The notes: a model not told the origin generated them from the letters alone. A stretch of 64,000 nt of DNA from Candidatus Hinthialibacter antarcticus (GCA_030765645.1 JAVCCE010000057.1:62001-126000); one strand, 5' to 3'. Positions 6,610 to 15,230 are shown, counted from the first letter of the stretch. Program-made: numbers and translations.

Positions 6610-9585
6610 ATGAAGCGACCGAATTCAATCTGGAGCCTCCTGGCGGGCTTGACCGTCATGCTGCTTTTGCAATCGTGCAGTATGCCCAACGAGATTGATC
6701 CCAAATTCTCGATGGACAACGAGGTGTTGGTCTTTACCGCAGACGGCGCCTTTTTGCGTAAGTCGCCTCCCTTGCGCGGCGCGCCGATGGATATCGAATG
6801 GCTGCCGGACGGGCGCGCTGCCATCGCGGCGGACAACGCTGGCATCACCATCTTCGACCCCGAAACCGGGAAGACGGGAAAATACATCGGTCATAACCGC
6901 ATCACCGAGTTTGACGTGATTGACGGGCGCGAGGCGCTTGGCGTTCATCCTTACTACATCACCGCTTCGTATTTTGAACAGGTGGTCCGGCTGCTGGACC
7001 AAGACGGACGGACGTTGAAGGAAATCCCCGCGCCGCAGGGCGTTCACGACGTTGACCTGCTGCCCAACGGCAACCTCTTGCGGGTGGACGCGCGAGAGAA
7101 CGTCGTCGTTGAAGTCACGTTGAGCGGAGAAGAAGTCTGGCGCTCGACCGTCCCGCTTTTGAACCCATACGAGGCGATTCTGACCGAACGCGACACCATT
7201 GTGATCGCCAACTTTGATCGTCACCGCGTGGTTGAAATCGACCGCGACAACAATGTGTTGAAAGAGATCGAAGGCTTTAACCACCCCCGCCGCATTCAAC
7301 GGGTGGCGGAAGGCTATTACGTCATCGCTGACTCTGACATGAAGCGGGTGATGGCGCTGACGCCGGACGGTCAGACGTTCTCTATGGCGGATGGTTTGAA
7401 CCGCCCGCTGAGCGTTGCGTATGATCCGCTCAAGCAACGCCTGCTCGTGGGCGCGCAGAATTTTTTTGATCCGCCCGAAGAAGTCAAACTCTCAACGCTG
7501 GGGCGCTGGCAGGGATACGGCATGACCTTCGCGATCTGGCTGGTTCCGTCGCTGTTGTTGATTTTCGGCTTCGCGCTCTGGCGCCGTTTTCGCGATCCAT
7601 TAGGCGGGGCGGGCGCCGCTGCGCATGGTTGGGCGGTTCGCATTCTCGCCGAATATTCGCACTGGCCGCTGAGTTTAGGCCTGTTGATGTGCATCGGCGC
7701 GGCGCTGTTGTTTGCGTATCATTTCGCCGTTTTGGGTTTCTCGTTTTTAGTGATTGGCTTGCCATTGGTTTGGCTTTCGCGCTGTCGCCGCGAGTGGTGG
7801 TTTGACGCGCTGCCCGCAACCATTGAAGATGAGAATTTGGAAGACGAAGACAAAAAAACAGGCGTGATTCGCTGGCCGTGGCTGATGATCGCCGGGCTGC
7901 TGCTTTCATGGATGGCGTTTGTCTGGTCGCAGTATTGGGGCGCTTCGTTGTGGCCGGTGGCGCCGTGGTTGATTGGCCCGCTGCTGTGCGTACTGGCAGT
8001 GCGGAAAGAATACCAAGCCGCGTTTCGTCCCGCCAATATTGCCTGGGGCGCGGCGATTCTAGCGCTGGCGCTGTTTTTTCGCGCCTACCGCATTGACGAA
8101 ATCCCTTACGGCCTCTGGCTGGATGAAGTCTATTCGCTGTGGAACGCGCTGCTCAGTTTTGAGAACCATACCCTGCGCCCGTTTGAAACCATGCCGCTGG
8201 TGCGCGTGAATGAATTTGAGATCACGCAGCTGTATCTGCTCATCATCGGCGGCGTGGCGAAGTATCTCAGTCTTTCTTATCTGACCGTAAAGTGGTTTTC
8301 AATTTTGCCTGGTTTGGGAATAGTTCTCGCGACGTATTGCCTGGGCAAATGGTCGTACGGCGCCTGGGTGGGGCGGCTGGCGGCGCTGGTGGTCGCGGTC
8401 AACAGTTGGCAGGTGACCTTCGCGCGTTGGGGTTGGCTGCAACAGGTTTATGTTATGTGCGCCTTGTTCGCGCTGGCGTATTTCATTCGCGCTTATCGTT
8501 ACAAGTGCGCGCGCTCGGCGGCGTTGTCGGGTTTATGGCTGGGCTATGGCTTCTTTACGTATCTGCCGATTGTGATTACCACCGCGACGATTGCTCTGCT
8601 TTGGTGTATCTCTTTCTTTGAAGAAGACCGCCGCTTGCGCGTGAAACAATGCGTCTTGTCGGCGTTGTTGTGCATGATCGTGTTCGCGCCGCTGTTCGCC
8701 CACTACCGCGCACACCCCGGCGTATTCATGGTCAGGGCGCAATCGGCGGGCATTACCAAAGACGTATTTCAAGCAGACTCGTGGGACCCGCTGAAAGAGA
8801 ATATTCGACGTTATGTAGTCGCTCTTCACTGGGAAGGCGACCGCATCGGGCGGCATAATGTCCCTGGCAAACCGATGCTGGACCCGATTACGGGCGGGTT
8901 GCTATTTGCGGGATTGCTGCTGACGGCGTATCGTTTTTACCGCCCCGGCGAACGCATGTTGTTGATCGCGATGGGCGCGGCGATGGCGGGCGGAATTCTC
9001 AGCATGAGCGTCGAAGCGCCTAATACATTTCGTCTAGGCGTGGTGGGGCCGATTGTATGCCTGTGGGCGGCGTTGCCGCTGGCGTCGCTCTTGCACCGTC
9101 GCGAACAACAAAACCAGGATGATGACAAAGCCCGCCTGTGGGTACCTGTATTGGTTGTGGTGTTGCTTGCGGGGATGATCGGGCTGAACTATTACCGCTA
9201 TTTTGTGCAGTATCCTGATAATCGAAATTGGCCTGTTACTTATGGCGAAGAACAACACCTGGCCTATCAGCATTTGACCAAAGACGATGTCGGGCGCGAC
9301 CGCTTGATTGTGCATCCCAAATATTCAAACCGCACATTCAATATCTATATGCTATTTCTCGAAGCGCAAAACAAAAGCCTGCGCGAGGCCAAGTTGAAAG
9401 AATCGACCCGTTATATGGCGAAGGACATTAAGCAGGGCTTGCCGTCGGAGCCGACCAGGCCTGCGACGTTTTTAATGCCGGCGGATTACGAAGAGTTTTT
9501 GCGTGAAAAATTCCCTGATATTGAGATTGAAAAATTGGACACGCCTTTCGGCGATCCAAACGCAATCATCGGGCGACTGAAGTAA
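6610..9585 (+). CDS. Lipoprotein fusing a beta-propeller-like domain to a GT-C (PMT/ArnT-like) glycosyltransferase
   Basis: At 991 aa this is a two-part envelope protein. The N-terminus has a lipoprotein signal ending in LLQSC (Cys23). Residues 25-290 contain repeated short units such as IEWLPDGRAAIA, VDLLPNGNLLRV and IQRVAEGYYVIADSD, as in NHL/six-bladed propellers. From about residue 300 the protein becomes polytopic. Around residues 490-505 the sequence YRIDEIPYGLWLDEVYS matches the acidic first loop of GT39/GT83-type enzymes, which transfer sugars from polyprenyl phosphates. More TM helices and a hydrophilic C-terminal 100 residues follow. GAGGGG precedes the ATG at 6610. The fold assignment is reasonable and the acceptor is unknown. 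Confidence 0.7.
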   Translation: MKRPNSIWSLLAGLTVMLLLQSCSMPNEIDPKFSMDNEVLVFTADGAFLRKSPPLRGAPMDIEWLPDGRAAIAADNAGITIFDPETGKTGKYIGHNRITEFDVIDGREALGVHPYYITASYFEQVVRLLDQDGRTLKEIPAPQGVHDVDLLPNGNLLRVDARENVVVEVTLSGEEVWRSTVPLLNPYEAILTERDTIVIANFDRHRVVEIDRDNNVLKEIEGFNHPRRIQRVAEGYYVIADSDMKRVMALTPDGQTFSMADGLNRPLSVAYDPLKQRLLVGAQNFFDPPEEVKLSTLGRWQGYGMTFAIWLVPSLLLIFGFALWRRFRDPLGGAGAAAHGWAVRILAEYSHWPLSLGLLMCIGAALLFAYHFAVLGFSFLVIGLPLVWLSRCRREWWFDALPATIEDENLEDEDKKTGVIRWPWLMIAGLLLSWMAFVWSQYWGASLWPVAPWLIGPLLCVLAVRKEYQAAFRPANIAWGAAILALALFFRAYRIDEIPYGLWLDEVYSLWNALLSFENHTLRPFETMPLVRVNEFEITQLYLLIIGGVAKYLSLSYLTVKWFSILPGLGIVLATYCLGKWSYGAWVGRLAALVVAVNSWQVTFARWGWLQQVYVMCALFALAYFIRAYRYKCARSAALSGLWLGYGFFTYLPIVITTATIALLWCISFFEEDRRLRVKQCVLSALLCMIVFAPLFAHYRAHPGVFMVRAQSAGITKDVFQADSWDPLKENIRRYVVALHWEGDRIGRHNVPGKPMLDPITGGLLFAGLLLTAYRFYRPGERMLLIAMGAAMAGGILSMSVEAPNTFRLGVVGPIVCLWAALPLASLLHRREQQNQDDDKARLWVPVLVVVLLAGMIGLNYYRYFVQYPDNRNWPVTYGEEQHLAYQHLTKDDVGRDRLIVHPKYSNRTFNIYMLFLEAQNKSLREAKLKESTRYMAKDIKQGLPSEPTRPATFLMPADYEEFLREKFPDIEIEKLDTPFGDPNAIIGRLK

Positions 9586-9594
9586 GCATAAAAA

Positions 9595-9618
9595 TAGGGG
9601 CGTAGCGCTGCGCCCCTA
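9595..9618 (+). terminator. Hairpin between convergent genes, possible bidirectional terminator
   Basis: The arms taggggcg and cgccccta form a perfect 8-bp stem 9 nt after the stop codon, followed by a broken T stretch (catttattttta). The sequence also resembles the ggggcgcaacgtgttgcgcccc core of the dispersed repeats, so it may be a repeat remnant used as a terminator. Confidence 0.55.
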
Positions 9619-9643
9619 CATTTATTTTTATGTGAACGTTTTT

Positions 9644-10951
9644 CTACACTTCGTCCGGCATGTCATACGGACGGCGGAAGCCGCGCACTTTTCCATATAA
9701 CAAATCGTTGGCCTCATTGTCATCAATGACGCGTTGCGTATCCGGGTCAAAATGCAGCGTGCGTTGCAGGATGTATGCTGCATTGGCGAGGTGAATCAAC
9801 GAGCAGGACAAGTGGCCTTCTTCAATTTCCGCATTGAGGTCTTCGCGGTTGCGGCTGCGTACGGCTTTGATAAAGTTTTCAAAATGGTGCGTTCCGCTCT
9901 TGCCGGATTTGTCCGCCTGGCGGTTTTTTTCCATGTAGGCTTTGTAGTTGCCGTAGCCCCAGGTTTTGATGTAACCCTCTTCGCCATAAAACATACATCC
10001 GATGACGTTGCCGTCACCGCCGACGTCGAGTTCGTCGTTGGTGATCCAATGGCGCACTTCAAATTGCTGCATCTTATTGTCGTCGGGGTATTTGTAAGCG
10101 GCGACCAGCGTGTTGGGCGTTTCTTGATCGTCGTCGAACATGAAATGTCCGCCCTGCGCCATCACCGAGCGCGGCAGTTTCACGCCCAGCCCCCAGCGGG
10201 ATACGTCCATCTCATGAACGCCCTGGTTGCCAAGGTCGCCGTTGCCATAGTTCCATTGCCAATGCCAGTCGTAATGGAAGCGGTTTTGGCTGAAGGGTTT
10301 TTCCGGCGCCGGGCCGATCCATTCGTCGTAATGGACGCCTTCGGGCGGCTTCGGTTGCGACGGGGTTGTGCCGATGGTGTCGCGCCATTTGTAGCAAAGG
10401 CCCTTGGCGTAATACACGTCGCCCAGGTAGCCGTTGTGGATTAAATCCATCGCTTCGCGGAACGCGTCGCAACTGCGGCTCTGGGTGCCGTGTTGAACAA
10501 TGCGTTTATATTTTCGCGCGGCGGCGACCAGTTGGCGGCCTTCAAAAATATCATGCGAGCAGGGTTTCTCAACATAGGCGTCTTTGCCCGCCTGGCAGGC
10601 CCACACGCCCATGATGGCGTGCCAGTGGTTGGGCGTGGCGATTGATACCGCGTCGATATCCTTGTTCTCGAGCATCTTGCGGAAATCGGTATAAAGCGAA
10701 ACGTTGTCGGGAAGATGTTCGCCGAGCTTTTCGCGACGTTCGCGCAATACGTTTTCGTCTACGTCACAGATGGCGGTGACTTCGACATTCTTTTGTTTTG
10801 CATGTTCTTTGACGTGGTCTTGTCCACGTCCATTGAGGCCGACCACGCCGATGCGCACAACGTCATTGGCGGAATAGGCTTTGCGTTGGATCAATACCCC
10901 CGCGCCGGACGCGGCGGTTGCTTTCAAAAACGAGCGACGGTTCGCAGACAT
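9644..10951 (-). CDS. Twin-arginine exported Gfo/Idh/MocA family oxidoreductase
   Basis: This is an NAD(P)-dependent sugar or polyol oxidoreductase. It begins MSANRRSFLKATAASGAG, a twin-arginine signal, so it is exported with its cofactor bound. The Rossmann motif GVVGLNGRG is at 36-44. The catalytic EKP signature is at 128-130 in AYVEKPCSHD. The C-terminal domain has the aromatic-rich HYDWHWQWNYGNGDLGNQGVHEMD region typical of the exported subfamily common in Planctomycetes-like bacteria. At 435 aa it has the expected length. In such organisms these enzymes often act with sulfatases and DUF1080 hydrolases, both present in this window. The substrate is not predictable. Confidence 0.92.
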   Translation of the reverse strand: MSANRRSFLKATAASGAGVLIQRKAYSANDVVRIGVVGLNGRGQDHVKEHAKQKNVEVTAICDVDENVLRERREKLGEHLPDNVSLYTDFRKMLENKDIDAVSIATPNHWHAIMGVWACQAGKDAYVEKPCSHDIFEGRQLVAAARKYKRIVQHGTQSRSCDAFREAMDLIHNGYLGDVYYAKGLCYKWRDTIGTTPSQPKPPEGVHYDEWIGPAPEKPFSQNRFHYDWHWQWNYGNGDLGNQGVHEMDVSRWGLGVKLPRSVMAQGGHFMFDDDQETPNTLVAAYKYPDDNKMQQFEVRHWITNDELDVGGDGNVIGCMFYGEEGYIKTWGYGNYKAYMEKNRQADKSGKSGTHHFENFIKAVRSRNREDLNAEIEEGHLSCSLIHLANAAYILQRTLHFDPDTQRVIDDNEANDLLYGKVRGFRRPYDMPDEV

Positions 10952-11019
10952 AATTCATTCTCCCCAAAAAGATGATGAGACTTTATCATAAAGAAAGAAG
11001 AAACGATATGCAATTGCGG

Positions 11020-11640
11020 TTAGTCGCGGCCGCCGTATTGATCCGCGGAGGTCAGTATCCCGCCGGGCGTGAGGCGATAGATGTCGCCCGCCGAGATGAC
11101 GCCGTTTGACGTGTCATAAACCAAGACGCCGGTTGCTGGCGCCCCGCCGATGTCTTCCAAACCGTCCGGGCCCCGGCTGACGGTCAGCATCGCAGTGCCT
11201 TTGCTCACTGCGGTGCGCACGGGCAAGCCGCCCCAGGCGGAGCCGGATTTTACCACTTCTTTGATGTTCCAACCCGGATAAAAATCGAGATGTCCGCCGC
11301 CATAGCGATGGATCGTCTCTTTTGGGGCGTTATCGACAAACCCGTCACGTGGGATGCCGCCCATGTATGAAATGGGCGTGGTCAATGCAGGATAAATAAC
11401 CGCCGAGTACCACAGGTCGCCGCCGAAATACGGATAGGAATTATTATCCATATTGTACATCTCAAACCCTGTTCCCAGCGCCTGCATATCGGAGTGGCTG
11501 CGGGCGACTTTGGCGCGGATTTGTGCATTCAGAAAATTGGGGACAGCTATGGCGGCGAGAATGCCGATAATAGCGACGACGATTAAGAGTTCAATAAGGG
11601 TAAATGCCTGAAATGATGAGCCTTGTAATCTGGTGTGCAT
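11020..11640 (-). CDS. Type IV pilin-like / type II secretion pseudopilin, orphan (second copy)
   Basis: The prepilin signal FTLIELLIVVAIIGIL at residues 13-28 runs into AVPNFLNAQIRAKVARS, almost identical to the protein at 5251. The following domain differs (206 aa in total) and carries GGDLWYS, SRGPDG and a C-terminal GDIYR segment. A prepilin peptidase should cleave just before FTLIE. The residue at the cleavage position here is Ala (QAFTLIE) rather than Gly, which is less common. The gene is monocistronic, with no secretion machinery nearby. It may be a minor pseudopilin or a surface fibre subunit. Confidence 0.85.
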   Translation of the reverse strand: MHTRLQGSSFQAFTLIELLIVVAIIGILAAIAVPNFLNAQIRAKVARSHSDMQALGTGFEMYNMDNNSYPYFGGDLWYSAVIYPALTTPISYMGGIPRDGFVDNAPKETIHRYGGGHLDFYPGWNIKEVVKSGSAWGGLPVRTAVSKGTAMLTVSRGPDGLEDIGGAPATGVLVYDTSNGVISAGDIYRLTPGGILTSADQYGGRD

Positions 11641-11905
11641 GAGTGGCTCCTACTGATTTTGCGTAAAATATAAAAAATCGGTAAGTGCAAGCATCCTAGC
11701 GCTATTTATCCTTGAGACAATACAAAACAATGTAAGAGTAGGACGCCATGGCTACAAAAATGTCTTATATCATGCAATGTTTCATTTCTAAACATTATTA
11801 AATCGTAATCTAATTAATAGGCTTGACAGGGTAACGGCATTTTTATAGCGTAACAATTAGATTTGTATACACTTTTTTCACCAAACCTTTTGGGAGGATG
11901 TTTGT

Positions 11906-12691
11906 ATGAAAACGTATTTTTGTTTACCTGTAGTCTGTCTTATTGCCGCCGTTTTTGTTTTTTCGCCGCAAGCGCAAGTGATTAAGGCTGTTGATTTTTC
12001 CGCTGCATCTGGTTATGTCGACGGCCCCGTTGAAGACCAGGGCGACGGTGACAGCGTATGGATCACCGGTACGGCGAGCAACGGAACCTCTCGCTTTGAA
12101 GTGGTCAATGAAAAATTAGTTGTAACGCAGAACCCTGACGACAGCCAATGGATTTATCTCTTTATGCCTACGCTTCAGGGCGATTTTTCAGCCACATGGG
12201 ACTGGCAGTTTATTCGCGCCGCTGAAAATGTTGACGATGTGTCAGATACCGTTGACTTTGGTTTCACTTTCAGCGACTCAGTCAATTTTGAGTTAACAGA
12301 CGGCAATCCCGCCATTAATTTTAACGAATGCGGGATGATGATTCGCATGAACGCGAACCCAATCAGTTTGGACGCCCGTGATGGCGATTGGGCTGGCGGC
12401 GGTACGTATACATCGGTGAATCCGCTGGATTATCGCGGCGGTGAATTAATCTCAATGCGCGTTGAAGTGAACGCCTTGGAAGAAATCTATGATGCGTATG
12501 CATCCTATGACGGCGGCGAAGAAATCATGTTAGCGGATGACTATGGTTTTCGCCGCATCGCTTCGGAAGAAACCTTGGGCGTGAATTGCATCGCGATTTG
12601 GTGCAACGGCGACGTTCATGGCAACGCAGTTGTGATTGACGACATCGTGCTTTACGGCGCTAGCGATGTTGGAGAATTCTCGCTGTACTAA
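11906..12691 (+). CDS. Exported protein of unknown function, beta-rich, laminin-G/concanavalin-like
   Basis: The protein has 261 aa with a Sec signal peptide of about 24 residues ending near SPQAQ. The mature part is acidic, rich in Asp, Gly and aromatic residues, with alternating hydrophobic strands (FSATWDWQFIRA, MMIRMNANPISLD, CIAIWCNGDVHGNAVVIDDIVLYG). The pattern resembles the jelly-roll domains of exported DUF1080/LamG-type proteins, but I recognise no specific family. GGGAGG lies just before the ATG, and a strong terminator follows. A possible promoter ttgaca lies at 11823 but with poor -10 spacing. Confidence 0.6.
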   Translation: MKTYFCLPVVCLIAAVFVFSPQAQVIKAVDFSAASGYVDGPVEDQGDGDSVWITGTASNGTSRFEVVNEKLVVTQNPDDSQWIYLFMPTLQGDFSATWDWQFIRAAENVDDVSDTVDFGFTFSDSVNFELTDGNPAINFNECGMMIRMNANPISLDARDGDWAGGGTYTSVNPLDYRGGELISMRVEVNALEEIYDAYASYDGGEEIMLADDYGFRRIASEETLGVNCIAIWCNGDVHGNAVVIDDIVLYGASDVGEFSLY

Positions 12692-12715
12692 GCGTCACTC
12701 AATCAAACGATCACG

Positions 12716-12749
12716 ACGGGGTAGGCGAAAACGCCTGCCCCGTTTTTTT
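12716..12749 (+). terminator. Strong Rho-independent terminator
   Basis: The arms acggggtaggcg and cgcctgccccgt form a 12-bp stem (one G-T pair) with an aaaa loop, followed by seven T. It ends the 11906 gene just before the restriction-modification cassette. Confidence 0.92.
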
Positions 12750-12760
12750 AAAGTTGTTAA

Positions 12761-13861
12761 CTAGAAATTTACTACAGGGACAAAACTATCTTTGTCTTGT
12801 AATATAAAAGGATGCCACGATTTTGATTTACTGATGCTTTCTCCAATAAATTTTGCTAGAATTGGAGAGACAGCATTTGCGATTTGTAGACGCTGTAATG
12901 TTATGCCTCCCATAAAGTGGAATGAATCTGGAAAGCCTTGAAGTCTTGCACCTTCACGAGCGGTTAAACCTCTATTTTGGATTGGATGAATGCATCTCGT
13001 TCCTGATGGTTTCCCCATATTTTGGGTAACTGCAACTGCTGGGGAGTTGCTATGAAGTCTTGAATAGGAATTATGATAACCACTCGCCGGTTGATATTTT
13101 GTAGGAATATCAAATCTATTACCACCATCAGGAATGAAAGATATTGCTTTGACTAAATGCTTCGGATGATTGCTCGCTTCATGCCCTTGAATACACTTTG
13201 AACCATTGCGCAGCATTTTTTGGTATTTAGAAAAAGGTTCTTTGTTGTAAGAGTCAGCACACCCACCTGGGCTTAATTCTGGTAAATCGCCAATCGCATC
13301 TTTAACAGAAACATAGCTTTCAGGTCTTAAAAGTGGCGATGGCATTTCAAAAGCTAATGGTTCTTTTGTGCCAATAAAAAAAATTCGTTTACGAAGTTGA
13401 GGAACCCCGTAATCCGCTGCTTTAATAATTGTTGGAGTTAAGTAAAATCCAATTTCCAAAAATGCTAGGCATATTTCCTCAACAAATTTCATATCTTTTA
13501 GACCGATTACATTTTCTATTATCACTCCTTTGGGATTTACAACTTGAACGAATTTGAGGAAAGATTTAACTAAACTATTACGCGGATCTTCGCGCCTTCT
13601 CCTTCCAACAGTAGAGAAACCCTGGCATGGAGGCCCACCCACTACCCAATCAGGCGGTCTATTCAAAATTTTAAAGATATCATATTCGTCTATATCTGAA
13701 ATATCTAAGCAGTATGCAGAATGACTATTCATATTATGTCGGTATGTGTCAATTGCTAATTGCCAATTATCAATTGCTGCTACCGGGTGCCATCCTGCAT
13801 TTATTAATCCATGGCTCAAGCCTCCAGCTCCGCAAAACAGGTCAACAAAAGTATTACTCAC
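12761..13861 (-). CDS. DNA (cytosine-5) methyltransferase of a type II restriction-modification system
   Basis: The enzyme methylates cytosine at C5 within a specific DNA site, protecting it from the neighbouring endonuclease. In 366 aa the canonical order is visible. Motif I is DLFCGAGG (7-14). Motif IV is GGPPCQGFS with catalytic Cys79, and motif VI is ENV at 116-118. Motif VIII is QLRKRIFFIG, motif IX is TAREGARLQGFPDSF and motif X is NAVSP. The start is GTG, overlapping the stop of the upstream 99-aa gene as GTGA with AAGGAGT before it, so translation is probably coupled. Codon use and base composition are far more AT-rich than in the flanking genes. Confidence 0.96.
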   Translation of the reverse strand: MSNTFVDLFCGAGGLSHGLINAGWHPVAAIDNWQLAIDTYRHNMNSHSAYCLDISDIDEYDIFKILNRPPDWVVGGPPCQGFSTVGRRRREDPRNSLVKSFLKFVQVVNPKGVIIENVIGLKDMKFVEEICLAFLEIGFYLTPTIIKAADYGVPQLRKRIFFIGTKEPLAFEMPSPLLRPESYVSVKDAIGDLPELSPGGCADSYNKEPFSKYQKMLRNGSKCIQGHEASNHPKHLVKAISFIPDGGNRFDIPTKYQPASGYHNSYSRLHSNSPAVAVTQNMGKPSGTRCIHPIQNRGLTAREGARLQGFPDSFHFMGGITLQRLQIANAVSPILAKFIGESISKSKSWHPFILQDKDSFVPVVNF

Positions 13862-14157
13862 TGTTCTACTCCTTTTTTAAAATAAAATTCTCTATATAAA
13901 GTGCCCGCTCTTTTCAACTGTGATCGCACTGATGGAGAGCTATTTTTAAAATGTTCATTTGTACGAATTAAATAGTAAAGCATTTCGCTATCAGGTGCGG
14001 ACAACGGGTTAATGAAAGCAGTTAATCTTTTAAGGCGTGAAATCATGTCACAAACAGTGCGTTCAGTTAAGTCAGTATTTTGCCTGAGCCAAACCTTGAA
14101 TTCATTAAATTTAATACCATGTTCAGTAGTCAAATCGCCTTTAGGCCTTGACGACAT
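13858..14157 (-). CDS. Small accessory protein of the restriction-modification cassette, possible regulator
   Basis: The protein has 99 aa, is basic and predicted helical, and is first in the operon with the methyltransferase (4-nt overlap). I recognise no firm family. The segment FNEFKVWLRQNTDLTERTVCDMISRLKRLTAFI resembles the SAM-like core-binding fold of tyrosine recombinases or a helix-turn-helix, but the catalytic recombinase domain is absent and the protein is complete. Its position and the adjacent perfect palindrome fit a controller role, although it lacks the XRE-type pattern of known C proteins. AGGAG lies 6 nt before the ATG. The function is an inference. Confidence 0.6.
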   Translation of the reverse strand: MSSRPKGDLTTEHGIKFNEFKVWLRQNTDLTERTVCDMISRLKRLTAFINPLSAPDSEMLYYLIRTNEHFKNSSPSVRSQLKRAGTLYREFYFKKGVEQ

Positions 14158-14178
14158 TAAAATCTCCTAATTTGATTG

Positions 14179-14207
14179 ACTATACTTGATTCTTCTTTAG
14201 ACGTCAA
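14179..14207 (-). promoter_or_regulatory. Promoter of the 99-aa/methyltransferase operon
   Basis: On the minus strand TTGACG (14207-14202), a 17-bp spacer and TATAGT (14184-14179) form a near-consensus sigma-70 promoter. The -35 lies inside the left arm of the palindrome. Confidence 0.7.
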
Positions 14208-14222
14208 TAAATTGACGTCTAA
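14197..14222. promoter_or_regulatory. Perfect 11-bp inverted repeat in the divergent promoter region, likely operator
   Basis: The arms ttagacgtcaa and ttgacgtctaa are exact reverse complements separated by taaa. Each arm contains gacgtc, itself a palindrome. The element covers the -35 of the leftward operon and the probable weak -10 (taaatt, 14208-14213, with ttgatt at 14186) of the rightward endonuclease gene. A protein bound here, or methylation of gacgtc if that were the recognition site, could affect both directions. Confidence 0.8.
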
Positions 14223-14236
14223 TTGGTGCTAAAATC

Positions 14237-15220
14237 ATGATAGAAGAAATTATTCAGAAATTCAAATTAGAGTTTGAGAAACGGAAGTTTTTCGCAGGGT
14301 TATTGATTTCAATCATAGATTTTGTTCAGTATCTAAAAAGCGTAGAGCCAGATTTTTCTTCTTTTAATTCAATGATTGAACGATTCCCAAAGGTGGAAAA
14401 TACATCTACAGGTAAAAAAGCGAATACTCTAATTGTTCAACTTGATGATAAAACAATTAGTCTTAGACCATTTTATAACACAGTTGAAAGTTTGATTCGA
14501 TCAGAGCATAAAAGGTTTGATTATCCAAGTTGCGCTCCACATGCAACTCAGGCATGGTCAGATTATGTTGATTATTTTGATGATGTCTGCCGTCTGCCAA
14601 GAAAGAAACTAGTTGAATTGCGCTCTGAAATAATTGACCATGTTTTACTAGAATTACCTGACCAAAGTTATAATCCAGAAGATGCCGATAATATTGTACA
14701 TTCTTTCAAATTACTTTTAGAAAAATTTGAATTTAAAGCACCTCCAAGTGAGCCCACTGGGGCTTCTTTCCAAGGAGCAATATTTGGTTTTATTCGGGCG
14801 GACAATCCACATTTACAAGTTGAAATTGATAAAGTGCGTACTGGATCAAAGAGATTGCAGCGAGTAGGTGATATTGATGCTTGGGATGGACAAAGATTAG
14901 CAATTTCGGCTGAAGTAAAAAGTTATGAATTAAAGAAAAAGCAATTAGCAGCATTTAGTAATTTTGCCAATGAAATAAATAAGCGAGCTTCGATTGGATT
15001 AGTTGTCGCACCCAATTTTGAAATTAATTCAAAGCAAGCATTTTTGGATATGGGATTAAAGCCATTGTCATTAGCAGATTTAATTCAAATTGTCAGCCTT
15101 TGGGATCCATCTAAACAAAGAATTGCTGTTGAATCAATGATTTATTATGCTTGCCATGTTGAAAAGAACTCAACATTGATCAATCGCTTGAATGAATTTG
15201 TAAAAAAAATAAGAGATTAG
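14237..15220 (+). CDS. Type II restriction endonuclease, PD-(D/E)xK type (SacI-family-like)
   Basis: This is the likely cognate nuclease of the divergent methyltransferase. Among its 327 residues, RLQRVGDIDAWDG (206-218) followed by ISAEVKSYEL (223-232) gives D212/D214 and E226-x-K228, a PD-(D/E)xK metal site. The preceding segment ASFQGAIFGFIRADNPHLQ together with this core resembles, from memory, the SacI restriction endonuclease family. That would imply GAGCTC but is not proven. It is AT-rich like its partner. The ribosome binding site is poor (ggtg), and the ATG lies 14 nt after the palindrome, consistent with weak or controlled expression. Confidence 0.75.
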   Translation: MIEEIIQKFKLEFEKRKFFAGLLISIIDFVQYLKSVEPDFSSFNSMIERFPKVENTSTGKKANTLIVQLDDKTISLRPFYNTVESLIRSEHKRFDYPSCAPHATQAWSDYVDYFDDVCRLPRKKLVELRSEIIDHVLLELPDQSYNPEDADNIVHSFKLLLEKFEFKAPPSEPTGASFQGAIFGFIRADNPHLQVEIDKVRTGSKRLQRVGDIDAWDGQRLAISAEVKSYELKKKQLAAFSNFANEINKRASIGLVVAPNFEINSKQAFLDMGLKPLSLADLIQIVSLWDPSKQRIAVESMIYYACHVEKNSTLINRLNEFVKKIRD

Positions 15221-15230
15221 AATTCTATCC

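Noticed and set aside
9734-10444. Large + strand ORF opposite the MocA gene
   Set aside because: It is a shadow of the GC-biased minus-strand gene, with Val/Ala/Phe-rich translation and no ribosome binding site.
13858-14157. Integrase fragment
   Set aside because: The similarity is only to a generic core-binding fold, the ORF is complete with its own start and stop, and no catalytic domain or att site is nearby.
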